A stretch of DNA of 64,000 nt from Temnothorax longispinosus (taxonomy: Eukaryota > Arthropoda > Insecta > Hymenoptera > Formicidae), in NCBI RefSeq assembly GCF_030848805.1, contig NC_092358.1, positions 11,944,433 through 12,008,432 on the forward strand, written 5' to 3'. This document shows, piece after piece, positions 26,937-38,400 of this stretch. Both the position numbers and the translations under genes were made by a program. The notes under the pieces were generated by a model that was not told the DNA's origin, did not search any database, and saw only the letters and a list, made by a program, of their open reading frames with translations. Position 1 is the first letter of the stretch. Every line of letters begins with the position of its first letter.

Positions 26937-27481
26937 TTAAGGGGATCCTGCAATGACTGGCGAACTTCCTCGATGTCGATAATGTCAACCTTTCTAATTT
27001 TGTTTTCCCTATATCTGTCTTTGTCTAACGAAATGACATCTGTCCTTTTTTCGACTGCTCGCCATCTTACGCAAGATCCGGCAACTACTGTTGCTGCTCT
27101 TCTTGTCATCCTGCATCCGTATTTGCATCACTAAAATAATTATTAGATGGATCTTTTTTTGTACGCATTGAATCTTACTTCTACTTACACGATATTATTC
27201 CTACATGTTTTCCCAAGGGTGGATGATAAACATTATGTACGTATAAACTGTAGAATTTTTGTTTTAAGCAAATATTGTCGTCAGGTGACAGCTGTGTATG
27301 TGCCCCAATAAGTAATATTTTTAATTTTTTGGTGCTTTTGATATAAAATCGCGTTTCCCACCCTAGATTTTTGTGCGGACTTTAATTCTAGACCAAAAAC
27401 TTGCAATTCTGTAAAGCCAATTAAAAGATCCATTGATTAACAATAATGTCGGTAAATCATACGGCTGCAGTATCCCCTTAA
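26937..27481. mobile_element. TTAA-flanked MITE, GGGGATCC family, copy 1
   Basis: TTAA at 26937-26940 and 27478-27481 encloses 537 bp. The ends match as inverted repeats: TTAAGGGGATCCTGCAATGA on the left and TTAAGGGGATACTGCAG read inward from the right. The internal sequence is homologous in the same orientation to 54536-55056: shared words include CTGTAAAGCCAATT, AATGTCGGTAA, CTGTCCTT and GTGACAGCT in the same order. It has no transposase and is probably a piggyBac-type non-autonomous element; the superfamily rests only on TTAA. Confidence 0.75.
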
Positions 27482-28452
27482 CGCCTCATGGAGCACAGAT
27501 AGCGATCGTTCTTGATCAACACTGGGTTTAATAAACGACGATATCTATCTGACGAAGGTTATAGTCTTCGCGCGGGCGAATTACGACGGTAACTTCTTAT
27601 CCGACAAGTTTGCGTCAACTTGCAGAGCAATTTCAAGTTACAACGAAACTCAAAACGCAATATGCGAACTCGCGAACGAGAAAGCAACTCGTTCTTATCG
27701 CCGACAGAACATATCGCCGATTACCGTGGTTGAACTACGAACGTATATAAATTCTCGCGTTACGGCCGCGTATTAGCGACTAGTTCTCGACTTGTTCGCG
27801 TAACTGATGAAAGTAGGAAGAGCTAGAAGTTTTTACCGGCGAAGCAATAATCTTCGTATCTATAATATAGTTCCTGGCGTATCGATTATCTAGAATTTAT
27901 TGCATAAATTTATTGTTACATTATTATCGCATCAATCTCTGAGATAGAAAGAATCGGGAATCTATGTTGTCTTGCAAAATCGCTTAGAGTTATTTAAAAG
28001 GAGCACGTCCACGAATCCAGAACTTCGCAAACGTCTCCTGGAAGATTTTTTCGCGTTTTCACGCATATATTGCCTCGCCGACTATCGCAAGAAAATGTGG
28101 ACGATCCTCTTTCTCTTTCGAAAAAGAGAGGGGAGAAGAGAGCTTGGCCCGTGTCACAAGCCTCTGAAACATGCAGGAATGGCCATGCGCGGCTACATGC
28201 AATAGTGGCAAACAGCAGCGTCCCGCGTGCAAACGCTACGGCATTTCGTGCATCCTTGGATAATATGCGGTGCAATGCCAAATGCCAGCACGACCACGCG
28301 CGCGCCTTTCAATATACATGCGCTCGCGGGGTGCAGCTGCACTCACGTTCCAAAAACGCCGACTACCAAATCAGCCGCTCCCGGTCAACCAGTCCCTCGC
28401 ATTCGGACGACAATAACAGATGTTCCCCTGGCTCAAAGACCGTCCCGCTTTA
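27482..28452. other. non-coding DNA
   Basis: Mixed composition, CpG-rich from about 28.0 kb. Overlapping frames of 77-127 codons on both strands at 27.97-28.48 kb show no family match. Confidence 0.5.
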
Positions 28453-28592
28453 GGCCCAGTTTCACAAATGTCGGTTAACTTTTAACCTTATATTAACTCA
28501 CTCTTCGTCTCTTTCTAAGGGGGACGTTAGAAGGAGACGAAGAGTGAGTTAATCTAAAATTAAAAGTTAACCGACACTTGTGAAACTGGGCC
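28453..28592. mobile_element. foldback MITE, 140 bp
   Basis: Inverted arms of 59 bp start with GGCCCAGTTTCACAA on the left and end TTGTGAAACTGGGCC on the right, about 90% similar, with a loop of roughly 22 bp. No clear target duplication and no coding capacity. Confidence 0.75.
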
Positions 28593-28916
28593 TCACACGC
28601 AATTTTTTTATTTATTTTTATTTTTTTAAACCTTTCTATACTCTTTCCGTACTATCTGTATTTTTAAAAACGTGATTGCGGCGAGGAAATTTAATTTCTT
28701 AAAAGCCGACTCGTGTCGATTGACGAATTGAAGCCGGGTTACGTCCACACCTCGTGCAACAATTAAACGTCGCAACAATTAATGATCGTTAATAATATCT
28801 CAATTAAAAAAATCTGGACACTCACACACACGTTTGGTCAAGAAAATAATTTCAAACTTTACAATTAATTATATCAGATGCCGTATAATACTTCCTAACA
28901 AGCTGCCTATTTCGCG

Positions 28917-28968
28917 AAACGTTTGAATCATGATTAATTAATCATAATTAATCATGATTCAAACGTTT
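28917..28968. repeat. 52-bp palindrome
   Basis: Near-perfect palindrome whose outer word AAACGTTTGAATCATGAT is repeated in inverted form on the other side of a short AT centre. It could be a tiny foldback element or a cruciform site. Confidence 0.75.
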
Positions 28969-31116
28969 AAAGATATTAAGGATATTTCAGCCGCGTCTGC
29001 CGCACCATCTGAGTCGCAAAATGTTCTAAATCAAATGTCGCCTCGATGTGAATTATTACGTGCAACTCTCGTTTTGCGAGAGAATATAATTCGCCGAGGC
29101 CGAATCACCTGCTCAATTTGCAATACCCGGCGTGATACACAGAAACGCATCCTGTTTAAAATATAATGTATACAAGCAGTGAAATGTTACTAAGGTGAAC
29201 GAGCAACAGGGATTTAGTTATCTCAGTATATTTACAAAAGCTCTTCCTGATGAGCAGAGACACAATATTAATAAAGCATACAATAGTAATCAATATAAAT
29301 GGCAAACACATAGAATAATAGCACATTCTAACTTAAAGTCGAAGGATAATCATCCTTATATCCTAAAAATAAAGAGCAAATTAAATATAATATAAAGGTT
29401 GGCAATAATTATGTTATTATTGCCTCTTAAAGACACTGTACGTGTCGTGATCGCAAATCACATTACTTTTCTATCTCGCAACGAAAACTTGAACTAATTC
29501 TTTGAATAATGCGCAACGTAATATCGAAACTAAGAAATATAATGAATATTAATAGAACGCTATATAATTTGGTATAACATGTAATGCCTTTTCCGAGAAT
29601 CTTTACTTTTGTTACTGGAACGTAAGAGACCCGCGTGACGGGCTAAACAATGAGGTATCAAATATCAAGGTTGTTTTACCGTACCGACATAAACACAACG
29701 AAGCGTCTCGAGTCAAAAACAACTCGGAATTCGGTAGAAATACAATTAATGCGTGTACACGTGGCGTAAACCGATGCGCGGCTTATCTATATTGCGATCT
29801 ATCTCGCGATAGAAACCGTCATTAGACAGCGTTATCCGATGTAATCGGAAGGGCTTGAAAGAGCCCGCAATGGCGTGGTCCACGCTTATCCGAGACCCGG
29901 ACAAGAAAGAAACGAAGTACTTAACGTTGAAGAACTCAGCTCGATCGTCATAGGCTGCATTAACCAGGGATGTAATTCTCGAGCGCCAGCGGAATTCGTC
30001 CTTCTTATTAAGCACGCGTCCTTCGTCCTTCGGGCGTCGGCTGGAATGTTCTCGCTCTCTCTTTCTCTTTGTCTTAGGCAGTAATAACCACGGAAAACGC
30101 ACGCACGCAGGAATCAATCTCGTCGTGATCTCGAGAATCACACCACGCGTGTTAACGCGGGCACGAGGCCGAAAGTACTTATTCAATGGCGCAGCTTTAT
30201 GCGATACTTTCCGAACAGAATATTCTTCCGTATTTTCCGAATCACGCCTCGTACAATTAATGTATACGACCGAACGATCTAACTCGATCGCACTTTATCG
30301 GGATTACGCTGATTCGAACGAATCTTACTAATCGAGCAAAAGGACCACGATCTCGAAACGTGCGTACTGTATCTTAGACCTTGAGCGAATGGCGCGGAAC
30401 GCGGCTCGTCGCGTCGCAAGCTCGGACCGGTAACGACAAAAGAGAATCGGTAGCGCGCTCCTAGCTTCCGGCACCGTGGTCGCCGCTACGCTATCGATTT
30501 CACGAACGAGTCGATATTTTTGAGAACGCGCTAAATTCGAACACATCCTCTGACGAGAACGAGACCCAACGTATACGCGTTCGTCATTGACTTGCGCCGC
30601 TTATGCTGGTTAACTGCGTCATAAGGTTACAGTACGGTATTATTTTGAAAGGAGACGACTGGAATGTTTAAACACGCGCCAGCTATGAGTTTACAATGCG
30701 GGTCTCCGTCTCTCTCACTCTCTTTCTCTCGTGATAAGAGAGAATCGCCGCGCGGCAGCTCGGAAAGTTACGCGCACCGTATGGAAACTTTTGATCCGCT
30801 CGCATATCCCGCGAACGGAATTGTAATCGGATGACGAAACTTCGTCAATTTAAACGAAGCTATTTACGTGTTCAACTCCGTTACTGTCACGATACACGAA
30901 TATTTTAGGGATATATATAGGCTTGTTCCACATATATCTTTATGCATGTGTCTCAGTCAACAAATGCTTTTAATTTCAATTTCAATTACACTGTTTAACT
31001 TTTCATTTAATTAATTTATTGACTGTCCAGTTTGCTTTTTTCTTGTAGACTGCATTAATAAATATTTGGTAGACCGTCTTCTAATTAGTAATCTGTTCAA
31101 GACACATTTAATTATA
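28969..31116. other. non-coding DNA
   Basis: CpG-rich from about 29.7 to 30.9 kb, otherwise AT-rich. A 146-codon minus-strand frame at 29746-30186 is overlapped by frames on the other strand and has no recognisable domain. Confidence 0.5.
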
Positions 31117-31663
31117 TTAATCCTTTTGCATCTCCAGGACCATATAAGTTCCACCTACGGAGAAATTCATAATTTTTTCAAATAATAACCTTTTGAGCAG
31201 CTTGGCTTATTTTATTCATGGGGGTCAATACTACCCGGAAAAAAAATTATGAGGCATGTTATTCAATTGTTATTATAAAAAAATGAGTCAAATTTTAAGC
31301 AAAAATGGAAATGTAGGGTAAAAATGTTAGTAGCTCAATCACCAACTTCTAAGACGGAATAAATCCAGATAAGTTGGTTTTTAGGGTTTTTGGGGTTTTT
31401 AAGGTTGCTGATCTGAGTTACATCTGCCGAAATAGGTGACTGTTTACAACAGTGGAATCTTCCTTCCAATCAATGGCAAAGCTTCGTACGTGCGCGCGCA
31501 CTAAATACTACATACTGTCAATTTCTGAGAATTTTGTTTAAACAAATTGTTATAAACAATTACTTTTCAATGTTTTTTGGTAAAAAAATTTTCTATCATA
31601 AACCTGAAAAAGATCTCTTTTCTCTTACAGCTCCTCGATTTCCTGGGGGCATTAAAGGGTTAA
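31117..31663. mobile_element. TTAA-flanked piggyBac-type MITE, 547 bp
   Basis: TTAA at 31117-31120 and 31660-31663. Read inward, the ends are TCCTTTTGCATCTCCAGGA and CCCTTTAATGCCCCCAGGA, an imperfect inverted repeat that begins CCTTT like the 659-1295 relic. The interior is AT-rich with no transposase frame. Confidence 0.65.
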
Positions 31664-32587
31664 CTAGAGGCATGACAGATATAAGAACATGAATTTTCAG
31701 CATCAGAAAACGTTCCTGATATACACCATAATTTTAATTATTTGTTTATTTCCCTTTCGCGCAAATTATTACTTTAAACATTCTTCAAATATACTTCAAA
31801 CATTCTTTAAACATTCTTTAAACATACTTTAAACATTCATAATAATACCCTCTTTCATTGTCTCCCCTCTGGCATTGTCCTCAATAATATTACAAATGAT
31901 GACTCCGCGCTTTTCGTTTTTCGATTAAAGATAGCAATATTAAGCTGATTAAGCCTTTCTCATTCCCATGCTCTTCACATGTACGTTCATCATTCTACTT
32001 GTTATTAACATTTTCCTCGAGGCCAGCCGCACGAATTACGCTCACCATCAATTCGACCCAACGACTCAATAGTCTTCTCTCGACGTAATTCGCGAATATG
32101 AGGCGATCTGGGTCCCGAAGGCGGGTCATTAAGATTCAAACGCAAGGACTCGTTAGAGTTACGATGGAGGAGGAAGTGGTGGCGGCCGCTTATCGATCTG
32201 ACCGGTAATAAAAGAGACGAGATACGGTCGGGCGTGCCTCGGTCGCCAGACAGAGAGAGGGAGAGAGGGAGGGAGGGAGAGAGGGGGAAAGAGATGGAAG
32301 GAGAGAATCCTAGTATATTCCGAATTTTCTTCGTGGAAAGTCAACCACCTACGAATCGTACAACGTCCGACATTACGTGCAGGCGGGCACTTCCTCGAGT
32401 GGCTGACTAAGCGCTTCGTAACGACCGATGGCCATTCGTTTTCAACTCTATCGGGCTTACGCGGACGATCCTCGGGCGTCAAGTAGTCTCATCCCCACAT
32501 ACTGGGAATCAGTTAAAGCTCCGAGCGATTCTCTTTCGTCTTCCACATAACGCGTTTTGTAATTTTTGAAAGATGTGATCTCGCGAG
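31664..32587. other. non-coding DNA
   Basis: Includes direct repeats of ACATTCTTTAA-type words near 31776-31840 and a GA/GGGA-rich tract at about 32251-32300. No gene supported. Confidence 0.5.
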
Positions 32588-32725
32588 CGATGAATGGGGA
32601 ATGTTCTTTTCTCATTGCCTCTTTATATCGAATAAATCCGCTGAGAGCGCGAAACTTTATTCGCGCTCTCAGCGGATTTATTCGATATAAAGAGGCAATG
32701 AGAAAAGAACATTCTCCATTCATCG
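32588..32725. repeat. hairpin: 66-bp arms, one mismatch, 6-bp loop
   Basis: The arms run 32588-32653 and 32660-32725. They begin CGATGAATGG and meet at GAGAGCGCGAA / TTCGCGCTCTC, with a single G/A difference. Frames read from the two strands across the palindrome therefore look alike, which is a trivial consequence of the symmetry. There is no target duplication and no similarity to the other foldback elements here. It could be a young foldback element, a palindromic duplication or a hairpin-RNA locus. Confidence 0.9.
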
Positions 32726-34588
32726 TTCATACTACTTTTTTTTACCTTTACTATATAATAAATGACTTGGAAAACTAATTTGTAAAATTAAATCAATTAC
32801 GCAGAAATTATATGGATATATAATCATATTTATACGACATAGAATATATGTAGCATAAAAAATATCACTTCTCATTTTCTTCAAAATCTCTTAAGATCTT
32901 TCTCATAAAAAAATTTCTAAAAACAAAGAATTTGTTAAATTAAATGTCCTTCATATCCTACACTTCTACGGAAAACACATTTCAATACAACAAATATTTT
33001 AGATTTTATAACAACAAAGCTTTTGCCTGAGTAAACTTCGAACTTCCCCATTCAAAGTGCTTTTTATAAAAACAAAGAACTACGTATCTCACGTATATAG
33101 CAAAAATTTTAAACAAAAAAAATGTTTGCTGCCCGCAGGATGTTGCCTTGTGTCAGTTTATAAAAATTTTTTTTTTCTTAACTTTAACATTCCACGTATG
33201 GAAATACCGGAGAAAAATTATATTTTCCGTTGCTCAATGTCGCACAGTTTTTTCATTCAGATACAATTATTCAGGAAGACTGCACAAGAGAAGTCGAGCG
33301 TGTACGTGTGTGTATCGCACCGTTAAAATATTGTATCGTATCCAAGAGTATTAGGACGTAAAATGTTATACGAGATAAGACAATTGGTCTCAAGACGTTT
33401 CTCGTTTTACATTCACGCAAAATTCATTTGCATCACACGGTCGCGCAAACTGGAACGCGCGTCGCACTTTCCTGCAATATTCTACGCACAGTTTCCATCT
33501 AAGTGTGTCATTGTATTACTTTCTAACTGAATGCAAGTAATTTTCTACGCTACAGCTTTCAGGCGCGACGCGGTGGTGTGCCTATGCGCGCGCGCGTCTT
33601 TATCGCGGCGAGCTAAGTGAAAGGATTAAACGTCAGCGAGAGACTGCAGCGTTGTAAATCAGCGAGCTGCAACTACAAATGCAGTTTCCTTTGAGGGGGG
33701 GCTCTCTCGACGGAGGAATTTAAACCTCCCAACATTTACCGCACCACTTTCGGTACGTTCGTCGGCCGGGGAAAACGCTAGAAATTATAGAAATTTCCCG
33801 TTGCGCTCGAGTACAACTCGCTCGTATTAATTTTATGTCTGTTTTAGAATTCTTGGCGTCGTACTTTCCAGGGCAAACACGTTGGTTACAACTACAATCG
33901 AGCACTGGTAATGGTGATTAAAAAATTAAACGGTTAAATTGCTTTGACTGTTTAAAATAACCGTTTAGGGCTAATTCTATTTTAACAAACTTTTTCTTTG
34001 ACACTTTATGTCGCGGACACAGTCGTAATATAAAAAGAACTAACTCATTTTGTTTAATGCTAGCTATAATTAAAATTGTTGGTGCAACCAAATCTGAAAT
34101 CTCAAATTATCTATATCGTGAATTACTTGTTCTTCATCCGTTTGCTCTAGCCATCGAGGAGTGAAAGAAACGTGGGATAATAATCAGTTACAAAGATGAT
34201 GTGATCGAAAGAAAAGTATCTGCTATCGCAAACAGAAAAATGAAGCAAGACCGCGAAAAAAATGACCGGTAACGCCGAAGCGAGAGGAACGTTCCGGTGA
34301 AAAGCACATAAACGCGCGGCTGCATCGCACAGGTTTCTCTATCGCACGGTGCGCTGCACCTATACATATGTCAGCGCACTTGGGTAATCTGGCTGCTTTC
34401 ACCGCCGCTCAACGAGCTGTTGCCGTGAGTGCTCTCGTACACGTCTCACGCGCGTGTGATTCACGTTCGAGAATCGCACGCTTGCTTTCGCGCTCCGATA
34501 TAATGTTGCGATCATCGAAAAACGCCATCGAGACGCTGCTTGATGACGATCGCGACATATCGACGTCGAAGGGATATCCTGTAGTCCT
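32726..34588. other. non-coding DNA
   Basis: AT-rich to about 33.3 kb, then CpG-rich patches. Short frames only, none with a recognisable domain. Confidence 0.5.
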
Positions 34589-35015
34589 ATTCTGTAATTC
34601 TAACGACAGTATCGTTGTATTGTCTCGCTGCGCAGCTTTTTTTACACTGAGAAACCCATTTAGTTGAATCAACTAAATCTTTTGATTCGAAAATTTTTTG
34701 TTATGTTAACCAAATTTTTAGTTCACATAACAAAAGTTTTTAACATAACCAAGGATTCTTTGGTTGGATATGAGCAAACAAAATTCTTTAGTTAATATAA
34801 CAAAAAATTTAGTTCACATAAAAAAATTTGATTCACACAACCAAAAATTTGATTATGTTAAAAATTTTCGTTATGTGAACCAAAAATTTGGTTAACATAA
34901 CAAAAACTTTCGAATCAAAAGATTTAGTTGATTCAACTAAAATGGGTTTCTCAGTGTAGTATACGTGCGCAACGACAACATAACGATAACAACACTGTCG
35001 TTAAGAATTACAGAA
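34589..35015. repeat. composite palindrome around a MITE
   Basis: Outside the TA-flanked MITE at 34643-34958, the flanking DNA is itself inverted: 34589-34636 (core ATTCTGTAATTCTAACGACA) matches the reverse complement of about 34966-35015 (core TGTCGTTAAGAATTACAGAAT) at about 85% with small gaps. The MITE therefore sits at the centre of a longer, older palindrome. Confidence 0.65.
34643..34958. mobile_element. TA-flanked MITE with CACTGAGAAACCC ends
   Basis: TA at both ends (34643-34644, 34957-34958) encloses inverted arms of about 100 bp beginning CACTGAGAAACCCATTT. Inside the arms, words such as GGTTCACATAACAAAAA are repeated several times in both orientations. TA duplication with short CACTG termini fits the Tc1/mariner-like MITEs. 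No coding capacity. Confidence 0.8.
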
Positions 35016-35568
35016 TTAGAGTACTGCGCGCACGAGAGGATCCTCGAAGATCCTTCGCGAGTGTCACACCCTTCGCGTTGCGTCGTTGGGCAGCTGCGCG
35101 TTTCATTTTGCGATCGAATTTCGTTCCGATCCGAAAATCTCCGTGAAATTGCGAAATTACACATGAATGATTTTCATGAGAAAGGTTTGCGTGACGCGTG
35201 CAGGAGAGAAACCTGCCGTGGAAGAGAGGCGCCTAATCGCCTAGTAACCTAAACCACTTTCTCGTACATCCAAAGCGTGATATTAATTAGACATTAGGTT
35301 TGCGCAACGCGAACGTCAGAGATCTGCGTATGAGTGGAAAACCGCGTTTACAAATCGGTTGGCAATTTAAGTATTCTATCTTATCTCTGAAGCTTGAAAT
35401 TTATACGATGCAATTTAATAGTCGGTGCTACATAAACGTTCTCTGTAGAAAAACTGGGTCTAATATTTTCCGGATAATTTGTAACGGTCAATTTAGATAA
35501 TACGTTCTAAACAGGTTTTGAGATGTGATTTTTTTATAGATGTGGTTTTTTTAGACACACATGATTAC
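35016..35568. other. non-coding DNA
   Basis: CpG-rich at first, then AT-rich. Frames overlapping on both strands just right of the MITE show no domain. Confidence 0.45.
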
Positions 35569-35782
35569 TAATAGTTATTTGTGTAACAAGTGCTGTAAGA
35601 TGGAAATTGGACGTGCGGAGTAAACACACGAGCCGGAGGCGAGTGCGATCACCCGCACGTCCAATTTTCAACTTAACACACGTGTTACACACCCTATTTT
35701 ATGTTGCAAGTGCGTGGAAAGTGGTCTATCACGCACGCGTCGCGTGCGTAATGGGCCACTTTCCATGCACGTGTGACATAAA
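35569..35782. mobile_element. double-hairpin element, copy 1
   Basis: About 214 bp shared almost exactly with 47379-47588. It consists of two neighbouring inverted repeats. The first stem runs from TGTGTAACAAGTG to CACGTGTTACACA, enclosing GGAAATTGGACGTGCGG and its partner. The second runs from TTATGTTGCAAGTGCGTGG to its partner ending CACGTGTGACATAA, with GGAAAGTGG / CCACTTTCC inside and a GCACGCG-rich tip. In this copy the tip of the first hairpin reads GAGTAAACACACGA instead of a sequence complementary to the other arm. No coding capacity or known family. Confidence 0.75.
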
Positions 35783-37680
35783 CTAATTAAACCAACGCGA
35801 GATAACGATTTATTACAAGTTTCTTTTCTTTTTTATATTTCCTTTTTTAATTTTCTCAGGGTTATTAACTTTCTCCATGTAACGCAATCCTCAAATCCAA
35901 TAGCTTCTTCGCAGACATCACTACACTCACCACGGAGAGACTTTCTGAGGTCGGGATAAATATTTGCACGGCGGTCTTAGGACGCGAATAAAGACATGCG
36001 AATAAAAGCGCGTGTGAATATTCCGGAAGCCTGTAACGGACACTATATCGAGGAAGCTTGTGAACGCGTTCATATACAGACATTTATCGCATAGACACAC
36101 ACGCACACACATACACACACATGCCTTAGCTAGCCACGCGAGCTTCCCCATATCTCGGCGCGACACGTTTCGCGCTGTTGACTGTGTCTCCTTCATATTG
36201 AAATCACGTAGCGCGGCATCGGAAGGCAGCATGCTTTCGATATCGTAGAATCGACGGTATGACGTACCTACGCGAGTATGACAACACAACAACAACGCAG
36301 CACATGCCTTGTGCGTCGGTGCTGATATTCCCGTCAATGGCGCCGACTTGCTTTTACCGACGCAACGGAGATGACAGAGGCGACGTATATACAGACGTGT
36401 GCGAATCGAGAGGTAGATATAGCCTCGAGTTTCGCGAGTAATTTCGATTATGGTATCGTAACACCCAAGAGGTATCGTAAAACACGATAGCGTTGACTGA
36501 AACAATGACACGCGACGATGTCACGAGATAAGGCCAAGCGCCGTCGACGTGCTCGAAAGAAAGTCTAAAAAAAACTTTACTACTTTACTACTCAACCACT
36601 CGACGCAGAGTGCAGTATTACATTAACCTACTAACTAAAGTCATGACAAACTACTTTATTATGGATATAGAATACTAGTTCTCACAAAAAATATTTAGTT
36701 AATATTCAAAACATTAATGTGTAAATAATGATACTTATTTCGTTAAAAAAGTGGAACTTTTCTAATAATTCCTCTTGCAATAAACATTAAATTATAATTG
36801 TTTGTTTTTCCCAGAAAATTTTACATTTCCTCAGTATGCATACCTTTACTCTATAATTCTTCCTCGCGTTTCTTATTGTGCTTAAACCACAAGCGTTCCT
36901 CCACAGAACTCAATTTGTTTCTCTTTCCAGCAGTTGGAAAAAGCCCGAGTAAATTCTCAAAAGTCTACCTCACGATTCACATGCCAGCGAAGCAAATCCC
37001 GAATGTTTTTCTTCGCATATTCGCCAATGCCAAGGTCGAGCCAAACGGGCGACGAACGATATCCGCTAATCCGGACACGTACGTTTCGTGTTTATTATGC
37101 ACGCGAACCTCCTTCTGCATCGCGAGGCCGGCCGGGAGGATGTATTTCGACTTTTATAGTCGACCCGTGTGTTCCTTCAGTCGGACGCACACAATCTTGC
37201 AGCGAGACATGGGTTACTTCTTTCCCGTGATGTCCTTCTCAATTTTGGTCAGGAACAAAGAACGACATTACGATCCGGGTTACAAGTTGCATTAAAGCGC
37301 CAAGACATGACGAATCGAGGAGCTTTATGATCCATATTGTCGGATCTTCTAGGCTTTATCCCGTCGCGGGAGTGATCGAAACCTCGGGAAAGGAAGACGT
37401 GGTAAAACGCTGCCCTTCGACCCTTCAAATGATATTTTCGTGACAATATTCCTAATAGTACGTCGATCGGGAAAAGTTCCGCGTTATCGTTCGAAAAAAG
37501 TTTACGTCTTATTTACTCGACTTAGCAAAAGTTCCCTAATGGCATCCACGTATTTCCGCAAATCATTACTGGAGATTTTAAATTCGGAGTTTGATCGTAT
37601 ATATTTCAGAAATGTTTATCTTGTCATCGTGTCTTTTTGCGTAGAAAGTGAAGTAATTTGAACTTGGAACGTCATCATCA
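35783..37680. other. non-coding DNA
   Basis: A CA-rich stretch is at 36093-36121. Two longer frames occur: 194 codons on the minus strand (35927-36511) and 165 codons on the plus strand (36798-37295). Both lack recognisable domains and have competing frames on the other strand, and the first runs through the CA repeat. I do not support them as genes. Confidence 0.45.
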
Positions 37681-37703
37681 GAGAAATAGTTGTCAAGCTT
37701 TTT

Positions 37704-37860
37704 CTACAGCAAATGTTCGATGTGCCGTCCGTTCATTTCAACACACAATTTGGCACGCTTTCTCATTTAAGATTGAACGTTCAAAAATCTCAAGTTTATT
37801 TCGTATTTGTTGACAAGAGTTTCCAATTTTCTGTACTAATTCATCCAATGTGTCAAATGA
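37704..37860 (-). pseudogene. mariner-type transposase C-terminal end, decayed
   Basis: Reading the minus strand, the frame ending at the stop 37706-37704 gives CVEMNGRHIEHLL, the typical last residues of a large group of insect mariner-type transposases (a cysteine, then a Gly-x-His-x-Glu-His-Leu-Leu end). Upstream, with one frameshift, comes LDELVQKIGNSCQQIRNKL and ERSILN, which fits the helical stretch before that end. The catalytic region does not precede it on this strand. Instead it lies on the opposite strand just to the right, so the element is rearranged. Confidence 0.6.
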
Positions 37861-37911
37861 TATGGCACATGATGTGAACTTTTGGAAGATATTTCTCTTC
37901 TACGTAGACAA

Positions 37912-38201
37912 CAAATGTGGTTCATGCACGATGGTGCCTCTGCGCATTTCCTCATGATTGTTAGAAAACATTTAAGAAATTGTTTTCGAGAAAAGTGGAA
38001 ATTGGACGTGGCGGTCCAGTTGCATGGCCACCTCGCTCACCAGATTTAAATCCGTTCGACTTTTATTTATGGGGACATTTGAAAAGCATGGTATATGTCA
38101 CATCAGTATTAACTATAAAAAGTATAGATATATTGTCAACAATCAAATTGACCGACTTATTATTACCGTTTAACGAGGCTGAGAAATTCGTTGCATGGTG
38201 A
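37912..38201 (+). pseudogene. mariner-type (DDE superfamily) transposase catalytic fragment, frameshifted
   Basis: The first frame reads WFMHDGASAHF and VRKHLRNCFREKW; after a one-base shift near 37998 it continues IGRGGPVAWPPRSPDLNPFD and FYLWGHLKSMVY. This is the end of the DDE/D core of Tc1/mariner-like transposases, with the second catalytic Asp in HDGA and the third in SPDLNP, about 36 residues apart. The region upstream of WFMHDGA is missing, and the family C-terminus after KSMVY is replaced by unrelated sequence ending at the stop at 38199-38201. It is non-functional. The DD36-37 spacing suggests a mariner relative but not the exact clade. Confidence 0.75.
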
Positions 38202-38251
38202 AATCTTCTAACAAATTGTGCAAAATCGATCAATTCAATCGTTGACAAAAT
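38130..38251. repeat. short inverted repeat next to the mariner fragment
   Basis: ATTGTCAACAATCAAATTGA (from about 38131) is matched in inverted form by TCAATTCAATCGTTGACAA near 38230-38248 with two or three changes. The arms are about 26 bp and the loop about 70 bp. Confidence 0.5.
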
Positions 38252-38261
38252 ACCCATGACC

Positions 38262-38360
38262 TTCCACGCGAACCGAGATCCATCCCCACCCACCCCTGCT
38301 TGCGGGGAAAAGGCGGTAGCCCCTCCCCCGCCTACATGTATACTGTCTATACACACATAT
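38262..38360. repeat. ~100-bp repeat shared with 62406-62512
   Basis: Both loci contain, in order, ACGCGAACCGAG, a C-rich run, GCGGTAGCCCCTCCCCCGC and a TACTGTxTATACACACA tail, at roughly 80% similarity. At 62.4 kb the same module lies inside a 761-bp inverted-repeat element, so this copy is probably a fragment of that or a related family. Confidence 0.65.
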
Positions 38361-38400
38361 CAGCAAATTACTTCTCTTAGAACTTAATATAACTTTATAA

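Noticed and set aside
32457..32778. Similar short proteins encoded on both strands
   Set aside because: Direct consequence of the hairpin symmetry at 32588-32725, not two related genes.
35927..36511. 194-codon minus-strand open frame
   Set aside because: No recognisable domain, overlapped by frames on the other strand, and passes through a CA/GT microsatellite read as repeated Cys/Val/Met; most likely open by chance in CpG-rich DNA.
36798..37295. 165-codon plus-strand open frame
   Set aside because: No domain, signal peptide or family similarity recognised; a 98-codon frame overlaps it in another phase of the same strand.
37994..38012. Word TGGAAATTGGACGTGGCGG resembling the double-hairpin element
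   Set aside because: It is explained by the mariner-type IGRGGP codons; similarity to TGGAAATTGGACGTGCGG is only about 18 bases and does not extend.
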